Origin: Rhizobium pisi
Lineage (GTDB): Bacteria > Pseudomonadota > Alphaproteobacteria > Rhizobiales > Rhizobiaceae
Reading direction: 5' to 3'
Length of the DNA stretch: 64,000 bases
NCBI RefSeq assembly: GCF_003938655.1
Contig: NZ_RJJT01000020.1
Location: forward strand, 1-64,000
Shown: positions 35,961-44,077 of the stretch, one piece after another
Layout: every line of letters starts with the position of its first letter
How positions within the stretch are numbered: the first letter of the stretch is position 1
The notes under the pieces: model-generated
Database searches by the model: none
What the model was told of the DNA's origin: nothing
What the model saw: only the letters and a program-made list of their open reading frames with translations
Translations under genes and position numbers: made by a program

Positions 35961-36832
35961 GCCCCAGAACTCCGCCGGCATCTGATGTATCGCTGACCCA
36001 TCCCGACCGGCTCTACTGGCCGGACGAGGGCGTGACCAAGCAGGCCCTCGCGGATTACTATGCTGCGGTCTGGCCATTCATGGCGCCTCATGTCGTCAAT
36101 CGGCCGCTGGCGCTGCTGCGTCTGCCGGACGGGATAAAGGCCCAACAGCGGTTTTTCCAGAAACATGCCTGGAAGGGCATGAATCCGCATATCAAGGAGA
36201 TCGCCGACCCACAGGATCCGGACGGCGAAAAGCTGCTGCGCATCGCCGATTTCAATGGCCTGGTGGCGCTGGTGCAATCGGCCGTGCTGGAAATCCATCC
36301 CTGGGGGACGACGACCGACGATTGGGAAAGACCCGATATGATCACCATGGACCTCGATCCCGGCGAGGACGTCGCCTGGTCCGCGGTGATCGCTGCCGCA
36401 TTTGACGTGAAGGCGCGGCTGGAAGCGCGTCTGGCTGCCTTCGTCAAGACGTCGGGTGGCAAGGGGTTGCATGTGGTGACGCCGCTTGCGCCGAAGGCCG
36501 GCTGGACCGAGGTCAAGGATTTCGCCCATTCACTTGCCGAAAGCATGTCGGCAGACGCGCCACAGAAATATCTGGCAACCGCGACGAAGGCAAAACGCAG
36601 CGGGCATATCTACATCGATTATCTCCGCAACGGCCGCGGCAGCACAGCGGTTGCGGCCTATTCGACGCGGGCACGAGCGGGTGCGCCGGTTTCGATGCCG
36701 CTGGATTGGCAGGAATTGCAGGAGTTAGCCGGCCCGACCGCCTTCACGCTCGCCAATGTGGCGCAGCGACTGGAGACCCGGCCGAAAGACCCGTGGGGCG
36801 ATTTCTTCGATGCGGCGGTGCCGCTCGCATAA
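35957..36832 (+). CDS. Stand-alone LigD-type primase-polymerase (NHEJ polymerase domain)
   Basis: A 291-residue protein matching only the polymerase (AEP superfamily) module of bacterial LigD, which fills ends in non-homologous end joining. The two metal Asp residues are D132 and D134 in MITMDLDPGED; the HAWKGMNP segment and SGGKGLHVVTPL (His is a nucleotide contact) are present. The ligase and nuclease modules of full LigD are missing. It overlaps the topoisomerase IB gene by four bases. No ku gene is in the window. A repair or primase role acting with other end-joining proteins is likely. Confidence 0.88.
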   Translation: MSPRTPPASDVSLTHPDRLYWPDEGVTKQALADYYAAVWPFMAPHVVNRPLALLRLPDGIKAQQRFFQKHAWKGMNPHIKEIADPQDPDGEKLLRIADFNGLVALVQSAVLEIHPWGTTTDDWERPDMITMDLDPGEDVAWSAVIAAAFDVKARLEARLAAFVKTSGGKGLHVVTPLAPKAGWTEVKDFAHSLAESMSADAPQKYLATATKAKRSGHIYIDYLRNGRGSTAVAAYSTRARAGAPVSMPLDWQELQELAGPTAFTLANVAQRLETRPKDPWGDFFDAAVPLA

Positions 36833-36844
36833 ACGGCTCTTGCC

Positions 36845-37569
36845 TCATCCCGTGCTGTCGAGCTCGGGATAGTGCCGAAAAATCCCTTCCTCGTTGAAGG
36901 CGAGGCGGCGGGGGGAGGCGAGATAGCGGGCGATATTCGGACGCTTCGCCACAGCATCATGCAGGGCCAGCAGGGCGGGATATTCAGCCTTGCGGTTCGC
37001 CATGGCTTTCGGGAAGGCATAGGCCAGGCCCTCGATCACCTGAAAGAGCGAGAGATCGCATAGGTCAGCGCATCGCCGACTATATGGTTGCGGCCTTTCG
37101 GGTTCTGCCGCAACACGCGCTCGAAATAACCGAGGAATTTCGGGATGCGTTCGCGGATGAAGGCGGCTGAGCGGGCTTTTGCTTCCGGCTTCTGGTCCTC
37201 GTAGTAGAGCGAGGTGTCGATCGGGTGATGCGTATCGTGCACTTCGGCGACGAAATCGGTGATGGTCAGCTGCAGCCCGTTGACGGCATGGCGGAGCCCT
37301 TCGTCCTCAGGCGCCAGACCGAGCTTCGGCCCGAGATAGAACAGGATGTTGGCGACGTGCGGGATGATGAGGTCGCCGTCTTTCAGGAAGGGCGGCGCAA
37401 AGGGAATGTGCGGCTCGCTTTCGCTCTCCATGACGGCGAACATGGCACCCGTACCGCGCGTGGGCTGGCGGGTGACGTCGATGTAATCGGCGCCGGCTTC
37501 TTCCAGCGCAAGCCGGACGAATTCACCGCGGCCCTGGATGCCGTCCCAGTAGTAAAGCTCGTATGCCAT
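36845..37569 (-). pseudogene. Glutathione S-transferase gene broken by a one-base deletion
   Basis: Two adjacent frames on the minus strand together make a full GST. The N-terminal part, from ATG 37569 (MAYELYYWDGIQGRGEF), has the thioredoxin-like fold with PHVANILFYLG and ends prematurely after GDALTYAISRSFR. The C-terminal frame (36845-37039) continues with VIEGLAYAFPKAMANRK. Restoring one base near 37057 (TATGCGATCTC to TATGCGGATCTC) gives the expected GDALTYADLSLFQVIEGL. This is either a real inactivating mutation or a sequencing error. It lies convergent with the LigD-like gene. Confidence 0.85.
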
Positions 37570-37575
37570 CCGCAC

Positions 37576-37866
37576 CTAACCCTTTGGTTCCCGACCGAAG
37601 TCTTTTCGCAGTTCGTCCTTGGCTTTTTCAAGGGTGCCTCGCCGCTTTTTTGTCAGCTGGTCGCCAGCGCGGTTGACGTAGAAGGTGAGCATCGACATCG
37701 CGGCGCGAAAGGGGCTCGATTTGCGGCGATGGCTTTCCTCCGCGGAATGCTTGACGGAGCGGGCAATCTTCTTCGGATCATCCGGTGTGAACACGCCTTC
37801 CTTCAGGTCCATCGCGTCGCTGTGTTCGGTGACGTCCTGCGACCATTTCTTCTTCGATTTGGCCAT
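37576..37866 (-). CDS. DUF3175 family protein
   Basis: A 96-residue basic protein (MAKSKKKWSQDVTEHSDAMD) from ATG 37866 with AAGGA upstream; the frame is open to 38292 but the rest has no family resemblance. The KWSQDVTEHSDA and GVFTPDDPKKIARSVKHSAE blocks match the DUF3175 family of unknown function, often found near DNA-repair genes and predicted stress proteins. No signal peptide. It lies seven bases upstream of the GST start, so the two may be co-transcribed. Confidence 0.85.
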   Translation of the reverse strand: MAKSKKKWSQDVTEHSDAMDLKEGVFTPDDPKKIARSVKHSAEESHRRKSSPFRAAMSMLTFYVNRAGDQLTKKRRGTLEKAKDELRKDFGREPKG

Positions 37867-38105
37867 GTCGAAAATCCTTTTGCCGGATGCGGCCGGCGGT
37901 AAGTCACCGTCGCCTCTTCTGGCTTGCAAAGAGATCGAACCAGTCAGGAGCTCAAAAGTTCCGGCCATATGGTCATCGATCGCAAAGGTGTGGATTCGGA
38001 GAAGGGCCGCGAGAGCATCGGATAACACATCGTCAAAGCCGATGGAAAAGGCGCGATCGACATCAACGGCAAGGGATCGCCGGTCTGTGGGCGTGCCTGT
38101 GACCT

Positions 38106-38279
38106 CTATTTTCGATAGAGTTTTTGCGATGCAGCGAAGGCGCGGCTGATGTCGAAGGAGGGCAGTTGCAGCGGCGCGCGCGGATCTCGGAAAACCAGGC
38201 CGACGAGATTGTCGACGATAAGAATGAACCCGACTGCAAGACCGAGATAGAGCAGGGCGGCGATGAGCAGGAGCGACAT
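38106..38279 (-). CDS. Small membrane protein of 57 residues
   Basis: An ORF of 57 codons with ATG at 38279 (MSLLLIAALLYLGLAVGFIL), GAGGG seven bases upstream, and a TAG at 38106-38108. It opens with one strongly hydrophobic helix followed by a basic/proline segment (VFRDPRAPLQLPSFDIS) and a charged C-terminus (SQKLYRK). The layout fits a single-pass inner-membrane protein with a cytoplasmic tail. I know of no named family. Coding is supported by the ribosome binding site, the clean hydrophobic helix and the lack of any other gene here. Confidence 0.6.
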   Translation of the reverse strand: MSLLLIAALLYLGLAVGFILIVDNLVGLVFRDPRAPLQLPSFDISRAFAASQKLYRK

Positions 38280-38627
38280 CTCCATCCCTCACACGATCCC
38301 GGCCGGAAGGCGGCCGCTGGCTCTAGAGGGCGGAAGGAAATGAATATTGGCGTGGACGTCGTTCATGGCAACTTCCCCTGTTTCGCCATAAACAATCCGT
38401 GCATCTTCTGGTTCCCGGAACAGGCTGTGTTCTCGGGATCGTCGCGCGGGCGCAAATTTTTGGAGAAGCCTCAAAGCATGCAGTATCATCCGGCCTCTGT
38501 TCACCCCCGCATAAAAAGCCGCCCTCACAATTCAATAAAGCACAACTAATTCAGGCATATGACAAACCAGGTTGAAGGGCGTCGCGAGGGCGCCCTTTTT
38601 TAGTCGACTTGCTCGATATGCCTGTGC
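38280..38627. other. Gene-poor region with a possible small RNA on the plus strand
   Basis: No convincing gene. A good plus-strand terminator at 38575-38602 has no plus-strand gene upstream of it, which suggests a short transcript between about 38400 and 38600. A 79-codon minus-strand frame (38289-38528) has no ribosome binding site or family resemblance. Confidence 0.4.
38575..38602 (+). terminator. Orphan rho-independent terminator on the plus strand
   Basis: AAGGGCG (38575-38581) pairs with CGCCCTT around an eight-base loop and is followed by a six-base T run on the plus strand only. The next genes on both sides are on the minus strand, so it ends an unannotated plus-strand transcript. 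Confidence 0.65.
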
Positions 38628-38885
38628 TCAGGACGCCGTCTTGCGGCTCGCGGTCCGCTTCGGCGCCGGTTTAACGACACCGTTGGTCGTCTTGCTGCCC
38701 GTCACAGTGCGTTTTGCCTTGGCCTTGACTTCCTTGCCGTTGGAAGTTGCTGCCGAACCCTCGAGCGTGTCTCGCTCGTGTCGTGCCTGTTCCCAATGGA
38801 TGGAATCTCGCCCTGTCGGGTAACCCTCTTCTTCCCAGAGGGCGTATGCACGTTTTTTGATCCACTCTTCCCGAGTTTCTGCCAT
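38628..38885 (-). CDS. DUF2934 family protein
   Basis: An 85-residue protein (MAETREEWIKKRAYALWEEE) with the DUF2934 core RAYALWEEEGYPTGRDSIHWEQA, a short helical domain of unknown function common in rhizobia. The second half is Lys/Ala/Thr-rich (KAKAKRTVTGSKTTN) and resembles a disordered DNA-binding tail. ATG at 38885 has GGAG eight bases upstream. Proteins of this family are often encoded near stress and repair genes, but no role is known. Confidence 0.85.
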   Translation of the reverse strand: MAETREEWIKKRAYALWEEEGYPTGRDSIHWEQARHERDTLEGSAATSNGKEVKAKAKRTVTGSKTTNGVVKPAPKRTASRKTAS

Positions 38886-39027
38886 CGCTGATCTCCAGTC
38901 ACATGATGCCGTCGTTCGAACGCGATACTGCCGAGATGGTTCCAGAGGAGGGGAACTCTTTCAAGCGAAATCGCGCTACAACCGTAAATATTTCGCGTTG
39001 CAGCATATCAGGGTTGAGAATCGCCCT

Positions 39028-39669
39028 TCATTCAGCCCGAAACTCGACAGCCTTGTGCAGATCTGAGACGAAATCCCGGCGTTGTCGGCGCTGGTCCGCC
39101 TCGTCGCGGATGCGCAGCAGATAAGAGGGATGGATGGTGACCAGAACAGGCGGACGGTTTGCCGGATGGAGGATATGGCCGCGCTCCGGCGTCAACTTCA
39201 CCTTCGGCCCGAGCAGCGCATAAAGTGCGCTTGCGCCGAGCGCCACGACGAGTTTCGGCTGCAGGATATTGAGTTCGGCGCCAAGCCACCAGGCGCAACG
39301 CCTGATCTCGCCCGCATTCGGCTTCGAATGCAGCCGCCGTTTGCCGCGCGGCGTAAATTTGAAATGCTTGACCGCATTGGTGACGTAGCAGCGCTGACGA
39401 TCGAGGCCGGCCTCATCAAGGCAGCGATCAAGCAGGCGTCCGGCCGGGCCGACGAAGGGCCTGCCGGTCAGATCTTCCTGGTCGCCCGGCTGCTCGCCGA
39501 CGAGGACGATCTCGACGGTACCGGGGCCTTCGCCGAAGACGATCTGCGTGGCATGCCTGTAGAGGTCACAGCGGGTGCAGCCTTCTGCCTGATGCCGGAG
39601 CTCGGCGATGTTTTCGGCATCCGCGACGTCAAGCGCGAGGGCGGGACCGGCGCTTGCGGCGATGTTCAT
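39028..39669 (-). CDS. UdgX-type uracil-DNA glycosylase
   Basis: A 213-residue family 4-like uracil-DNA glycosylase of the UdgX type. The nucleotide-binding motif GEQPGDQED (58-66) and the hallmark KRRLH (110-114) are present. In UdgX the equivalent KRRIH loop carries the His that forms a covalent bond with the abasic DNA after uracil removal; here that is His114. Cysteines C31 and C34 plus C125, with C84 or C94, can hold the expected iron-sulfur cluster. The C-terminal HPSYLLR motif is present. It is a single gene, divergent from cls. Confidence 0.88.
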   Translation of the reverse strand: MNIAASAGPALALDVADAENIAELRHQAEGCTRCDLYRHATQIVFGEGPGTVEIVLVGEQPGDQEDLTGRPFVGPAGRLLDRCLDEAGLDRQRCYVTNAVKHFKFTPRGKRRLHSKPNAGEIRRCAWWLGAELNILQPKLVVALGASALYALLGPKVKLTPERGHILHPANRPPVLVTIHPSYLLRIRDEADQRRQRRDFVSDLHKAVEFRAE

Positions 39670-39832
39670 GGTGCGATCCTTATCTCCTCGGGATCAATCG
39701 ATCGCATAGGGAATTGTTCCGGCGGCGGAGCGGCTGACGTGGGCGGCAAAATAATCACGGCGAAAAATTTCGCGTCATGGGAGAACGGCGGTGTGATTGA
39801 ACGCCGCCGTTTCGCGGCTATATTCGCCAGCG

Positions 39833-41296
39833 ATGTTCTATCTCTTGTCGACCTACTGGCCGCATATCCTCTTTGTCGTTTCGATCGCCATGGGGACCAC
39901 GGCGGCGATCCATGCCGCCATGACCAAGGAGGAGGTGCGTGCCGCGACTGGCTGGGTCGGCGTCATCATCCTGTCTCCGATCATCGGGGCTCTGCTCTAT
40001 GCGATTGCCGGCATCAACCGCATTCGCCGGAAATCGCTGAGCATCCGTCGCGACGCGCTGCTGCGCGCGGCCGAGATCGACGAGCTTGAGACTTTCGATG
40101 CCGAGACCGAGACGGTGATCAGCCAGTTCGGCCGCCGCTTTGCGGCGCTGCAGACGCTGGGCGACCGGGTGACGCGCAATCCGCTGACATCGGGCAACAC
40201 CATCGACATGCTGGAGACCGGCGACGAGGCCTATGCGGCGATGAAGTCGATCATCGACGAGGCGACGCGCAGCATCCTGCTCGAAACCTATATTTTCGAT
40301 CGTGACGCGATCGGTCTTCGCATCGCCGATGCGCTGATTGCGGCGGCGCGGCGCGGTGTGGAGGTCCGAGTGCTGATTGATGCGGTCGGCGCGCGGTATT
40401 CGGTGCCGAGCATTCTCGGCCACCTCAAGGAGGGCGGCGTCACCGTCGCCGTCTTCAACGGCAACGTCATCATGGGTTTGCGGCTGCCCTATGCCAACCT
40501 GCGCACCCACCGCAAGATCCTGATCGTCGACGGTAAAATCGGGCTGACGGGCGGAATGAACATCAGGGCAGGCTTCAGCGAAGAGGCGACGGGCGAGAGC
40601 TTTGCCCACGACACGCATTTCAGCGTCACCGGCCCTGTCGTGGCTGACCTTTTCGACCTTGCCGCCGAAGACTGGCGCTTCTCCACCCAGGAACTGTTGA
40701 ACGGTGAGGTCTGGCGCATCGAGCCGCCGCAGCGCAGTCCCGGCGATCCTATCCTGATGCGTGTCGTCGCCTCGGGGCCAGACCGGAGCGTGGAAACCAA
40801 CCACAAGATGCTGATGGGCGCCTTTTCCGTGGCGCGCCGGTCGATCCGTATCATGTCGCCCTATTTCCTGCCGGATCGGGAGCTCATCAGTTCCCTGGTG
40901 ACGGCGGCGCGGCGCGGCGTCGAAGTCGACATCGTCGTGCCTGATGTCAACAACCTCATGCTGGTCGACCGGGCGATGACGGCGCAATTCGACCAGATCC
41001 TCAAGAATTACTGCCGCATCTGGCGCTCGACCGGCAGTTTCAGCCATTCGAAGCTGCTGACGATCGACGGCACCTGGGCCTATGTCGGCTCCTCCAATCT
41101 CGACCCGCGCTCGCTCAGGCTGAACTTCGAGGTCGATCTCGAAGTGCTGAACGAGGGCTTTGCTGCCGAGATCGACGAACATATCGAGGAAACCCTGAAG
41201 TCGGCAACGCCGGTGACGCTGGAGGGGCTGCGCGCGCGGCCTTTCCCGGTGCGACTGCTCGAGAAGGTGCTATGGCTGGGCTCGCCCTATCTCTGA
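39833..41296 (+). CDS. cls: Cardiolipin synthase (phospholipase D superfamily)
   Basis: Condenses phosphatidylglycerol to cardiolipin at the inner membrane. About 487 residues. Two N-terminal membrane helices (ILFVVSIAMGTTAAIHA and WVGVIILSPIIGALLYAIAG) precede two PLD catalytic motifs, HRKILIVDGKIGLTGGMN and HSKLLTIDGTWAYVGSSN. The ATG at 39833 (MFYLLSTYWPH) opens directly on the first helix, so the upstream in-frame start at 39797 is unlikely. It is followed 94 bases later by an EEP hydrolase gene. Confidence 0.93.
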   Translation: MFYLLSTYWPHILFVVSIAMGTTAAIHAAMTKEEVRAATGWVGVIILSPIIGALLYAIAGINRIRRKSLSIRRDALLRAAEIDELETFDAETETVISQFGRRFAALQTLGDRVTRNPLTSGNTIDMLETGDEAYAAMKSIIDEATRSILLETYIFDRDAIGLRIADALIAAARRGVEVRVLIDAVGARYSVPSILGHLKEGGVTVAVFNGNVIMGLRLPYANLRTHRKILIVDGKIGLTGGMNIRAGFSEEATGESFAHDTHFSVTGPVVADLFDLAAEDWRFSTQELLNGEVWRIEPPQRSPGDPILMRVVASGPDRSVETNHKMLMGAFSVARRSIRIMSPYFLPDRELISSLVTAARRGVEVDIVVPDVNNLMLVDRAMTAQFDQILKNYCRIWRSTGSFSHSKLLTIDGTWAYVGSSNLDPRSLRLNFEVDLEVLNEGFAAEIDEHIEETLKSATPVTLEGLRARPFPVRLLEKVLWLGSPYL

Positions 41297-41390
41297 GCGG
41301 ATTTTTCTGTGATCGGACATGGCAAGTTCTGCCGTCATGCCTATACTCCGAGAGAAGCCTTTTTGATCAACGGAACAAGTGCGCCGTCCG

Positions 41391-42206
41391 ATGCTCGCCA
41401 AAAGAGACAGTCTTCCCTCCAGCATTCTCGCCTCGATCAGGAGCAGGAAAAAGCGGCTCGATCCGGCCTACACCGAGGCAAGGCCGCGCAGCGCGGGAAC
41501 GCTGATCGCCTCCTACAATGTGCACAAATGCGTCGGCACCGACAGGCGCTTCGATCCGGAACGCACCAGCAGGGTGATCCATGAAATCGGCGCCGACGTG
41601 ATCGCGTTGCAGGAGGCCGATACACGCTTCGGCGAGCGCACCGGCATTCTCGATCTCGGCCGGCTGGAGCGGGAGACGGGACTGATCCCGGTGCCGGTGG
41701 CCGGCATGGCGAAAGCGCATGGCTGGCATGGTAATGTCGTGCTCTTCAAGAAGGGACTGGTGCATGACGTGCACCAGGTCAAGCTGCCGGGACTGGAGCC
41801 GCGCGGCGCGCTGGTCGCCGAAATCGAACTCGAAGAGGGCGGGGTGCTGCGCATCATCGCCGCGCATTTCGGCCTGTTGCGCCATAGCAGAGCCCAGCAG
41901 GCCCGGACACTCGTCGAACTCATCAACGACAAGCACGAGATGCCGACCATCCTGCTCGGCGACCTGAACGAATGGCGGCTCGGCGACAGTTCGTCGCTCA
42001 ACACTTTCCAATCCGCCTTCGGAGAGCTGCCGCCCGCCACCCCGAGCTTTCCCGCCGGCCTGCCGCTGCTGGCGCTCGACCGCATCATCGCCAATCGCAA
42101 GGGCATCATTTCGGAGGTCGAAGCGCACGACACGCCGCTGGCGCGCATTGCCTCAGACCACTTGCCGATCAAGGCGCTTGTCGATCTGAAGCCGGCGGGC
42201 GGTTAG
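41391..42206 (+). CDS. Endonuclease/exonuclease/phosphatase (EEP) family protein
   Basis: A 271-residue predicted phosphodiesterase. The fold is marked by ASYNVHKCVGTD, ADVIALQEAD (metal Glu), LGDLNEW and SDHLPIKA (catalytic His). The start at ATG 41391 (MLAKRDSLPSS) or a GTG four codons upstream are both possible. No signal peptide. It could act on DNA, inositol phosphates or lipid head groups; placement after cls suggests a membrane-lipid link but this is inference. Confidence 0.85.
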   Translation: MLAKRDSLPSSILASIRSRKKRLDPAYTEARPRSAGTLIASYNVHKCVGTDRRFDPERTSRVIHEIGADVIALQEADTRFGERTGILDLGRLERETGLIPVPVAGMAKAHGWHGNVVLFKKGLVHDVHQVKLPGLEPRGALVAEIELEEGGVLRIIAAHFGLLRHSRAQQARTLVELINDKHEMPTILLGDLNEWRLGDSSSLNTFQSAFGELPPATPSFPAGLPLLALDRIIANRKGIISEVEAHDTPLARIASDHLPIKALVDLKPAGG

Positions 42207-42241
42207 AATCCGCTGGGGTCAGCGAGTTCGTCGAGTATCTC

Positions 42242-42814
42242 TCACCTTGAGCGAAACAAGCCCGTGAGACGGCGAAGCCGCTGGACCCACAACAACGGAT
42301 CGGTCATTTCAGAGGAGGACGACGCGGTCAGCCGGTCAAGGCGAGGCAGGAGAAATGCAGCCCAATCGTCGAGATCACTTTTGCTGAAATAAGGCAGCCA
42401 GACGTCGGAAGGAGCGTCCCATTGTTTTGGATTTGCTCGAACCAGATCGCCCAGTTTTACCAATAGGGTTCCGCCGTCCTCTCCGACAACTTCAACCTCC
42501 GGGTCAGGATCGGGCCTGGGAAGGCGCGCGATGATGCGCTCTTCCAAATCCTTGCCGATGGCTCGATCCTCTTCGTTTAAGCGACGAAGTATCCTCGTGT
42601 CGCCAGCGGGGCCAGAGCCTTGTGTCATGTTGATCGTAAATTTGCTGCCCAAAACGCTGTTGGAATGCTGGGATATTTGTAGCCAACAAACCCTTCTGCC
42701 ACGGGCAAAGCTGCACTTGCCCGTTTGCGATTTCCAGCCAAGTTCCTGAAATCTCGAAGCCAGCAGCGAACGCATATGTCGATGAAAGTCCCGGCTTTTC
42801 ACATAGTCGCGCAT
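42242..42814 (-). CDS. DUF4304-like protein
   Basis: A 190-residue protein from ATG 42814 (MRDYVKSRDFHRHMRSL) with AAGGA upstream; the longer frame to 43102 crosses a small gene and a hairpin. The segments LASRFQELGWKSQTGKCSF, CWLQISQHSNSVLGSKFTIN and LPYFSKSDLDDWAAFLLP resemble DUF4304 proteins, a family of unknown function. No membrane segment. Mid-confidence family call from pattern only. Confidence 0.6.
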   Translation of the reverse strand: MRDYVKSRDFHRHMRSLLASRFQELGWKSQTGKCSFARGRRVCWLQISQHSNSVLGSKFTINMTQGSGPAGDTRILRRLNEEDRAIGKDLEERIIARLPRPDPDPEVEVVGEDGGTLLVKLGDLVRANPKQWDAPSDVWLPYFSKSDLDDWAAFLLPRLDRLTASSSSEMTDPLLWVQRLRRLTGLFRSR

Positions 42815-42875
42815 GCTTCGGCCTATCCTTGGGCTATACCCTTCCTCGGAGCATCCCATGGCATGCTCGAAGGCA

Positions 42876-42909
42876 CAATGGACGCTTGCGTGGCAGCAAG
42901 CGTCCATTG
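42876..42909. repeat. Perfect 14-base-pair hairpin
   Basis: CAATGGACGCTTGC (42876-42889) with its exact complement at 42896-42909 and a six-base loop (GTGGCA). It lies between the DUF4304-like gene and a small ORF, without a T-run on either side. It may act as a terminator for the small gene just upstream on the minus strand, or be a stand-alone repeat. Confidence 0.7.
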
Positions 42910-42926
42910 GCGTGGGTATCTGAAAA

Positions 42927-43052
42927 TCATGTTGCGATACCGGATTTAGAACCCTGTCGAAAGGGATTGCGTTTGTGACCCTCGATCGGCCGCGGCTGAA
43001 AGGTCGCGAGCGTGATGACGTCGCGCAGGATCTCGAATATTCGCTTACACAT
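42927..43052 (-). CDS. Small basic protein of 41 residues
   Basis: ATG at 43052 with AGGAG eight bases upstream, reading MCKRIFEILRDVITLATFQP and ending with a TGA at 42927-42929. The N-terminal half is an amphipathic helix and the second half is basic (EGHKRNPFRQGSKSG). It is divergent from the LysR gene and ends next to a strong hairpin. No family recognised. The ribosome binding site and compact fit support it as a real small gene. Confidence 0.55.
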   Translation of the reverse strand: MCKRIFEILRDVITLATFQPRPIEGHKRNPFRQGSKSGIAT

Positions 43053-43141
43053 CGACATCTCTCCTTCGCGATCATTTGGCCCCTCTTGCCTGGCGCGTTC
43101 AAACGAGTTTATCGTCGCTTTCGAATGACTTGAGGTTATGG

Positions 43142-44032
43142 ATGAAGCGCGGACGCTTGCCATTGACGGCCTTGCGCACATTCGAGGTCGCCGGCCGTCT
43201 CGAAAGCTTCACGCTGGCTGCGCAGGAGCTGTTCATTTCGCAGGCGGCGGTCAGCCGGCAGATCCGCGAGCTGGAAGCGCTACTGGGCGGAGCGCTTTTC
43301 GAGCGGCGCCATCGCAGCGTCCATCTCACCCCCTCCGGAGCCAGGCTGCTCGCCATCCTGACGCAATCCTTCGACCGGATCGATGAATGCCTGGAAGAGA
43401 TCCGCGGCAGGCCGAGGGCTGCGGCTGTGACGGTCAGCGCGGAACCTTCCTTTGCGGCATGCTGGCTCGTTTCTCGCCTGCCGGAGTTTCGCGAGCGGCA
43501 TCCCGATATCGACGTGACGATCGACTCCGATCCGCGGTTGGTCGAATTCCGAAGCGGGCAGGCGGAGATCGCCATCCGCCACGGTGCTGTCGCGACCGCC
43601 TGGCCAAGGGCCGAGAGCGAACATCTTGCCGATGTCAGGATGATAGCGGTCGTAGCACCTGCACTGCTCGAGGCAGGGCCTGCGATCGAGCGGCCACAGG
43701 ACATTCTGCGTCATACGCTACTGCACGAAGAAAACAGGGACGTGTGGTCGCGTTGGTTCGAGGCAGCGGGTGCTGCGATGCCGGAAACGGCGCGGGGGCC
43801 GGTCTATGCCGACGGCGGCCTGGTGATGCAGGCCGTTCTGCGCGGGCAGGGCATAGCGCTGATGGACGAGATCTTCGCCGAGGAGGAGATCAAAGCGGGC
43901 CGGCTGCTTCGCCTCTTCGATCTCGCCATTCCCCTCGGCGCCTACTGGCTGGTCGCGCGCAGTTTCGACCGGCTCAGCCCGGCCGCCTCGCTCTTCGTTC
44001 GCTGGATCAGGTCCCGGATCGAAGAGCCTTGA
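43142..44032 (+). CDS. LysR-family transcriptional regulator (GcvA-like)
   Basis: A 296-residue regulator. The ATG at 43142 (MKRGRLPLTALRTFEVAGRL) has GAGG six bases upstream. The helix-turn-helix segment is FTLAAQELFISQAAVSRQIRE, and the effector domain follows (WLVSRLPEFRERHPDIDVTI; LVEFRSGQAEIAIRHG). The N-terminal LPLTALRTFEVAGRL is typical of the GcvA/AmpR subgroup. No target gene is obvious; it is not divergent from a metabolic gene, only from the 41-codon ORF. Confidence 0.9.
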   Translation: MKRGRLPLTALRTFEVAGRLESFTLAAQELFISQAAVSRQIRELEALLGGALFERRHRSVHLTPSGARLLAILTQSFDRIDECLEEIRGRPRAAAVTVSAEPSFAACWLVSRLPEFRERHPDIDVTIDSDPRLVEFRSGQAEIAIRHGAVATAWPRAESEHLADVRMIAVVAPALLEAGPAIERPQDILRHTLLHEENRDVWSRWFEAAGAAMPETARGPVYADGGLVMQAVLRGQGIALMDEIFAEEEIKAGRLLRLFDLAIPLGAYWLVARSFDRLSPAASLFVRWIRSRIEEP

Positions 44033-44077
44033 AGGCGGCCGCTACCGGTGAAGCTCGGCCGCCGTCGCATGACGGCG

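Noticed and set aside
38289..38528. Minus-strand frame of 79 codons between the small membrane ORF and DUF2934.
   Set aside because: No ribosome binding site or recognisable domain, and coding-like codon use is absent.
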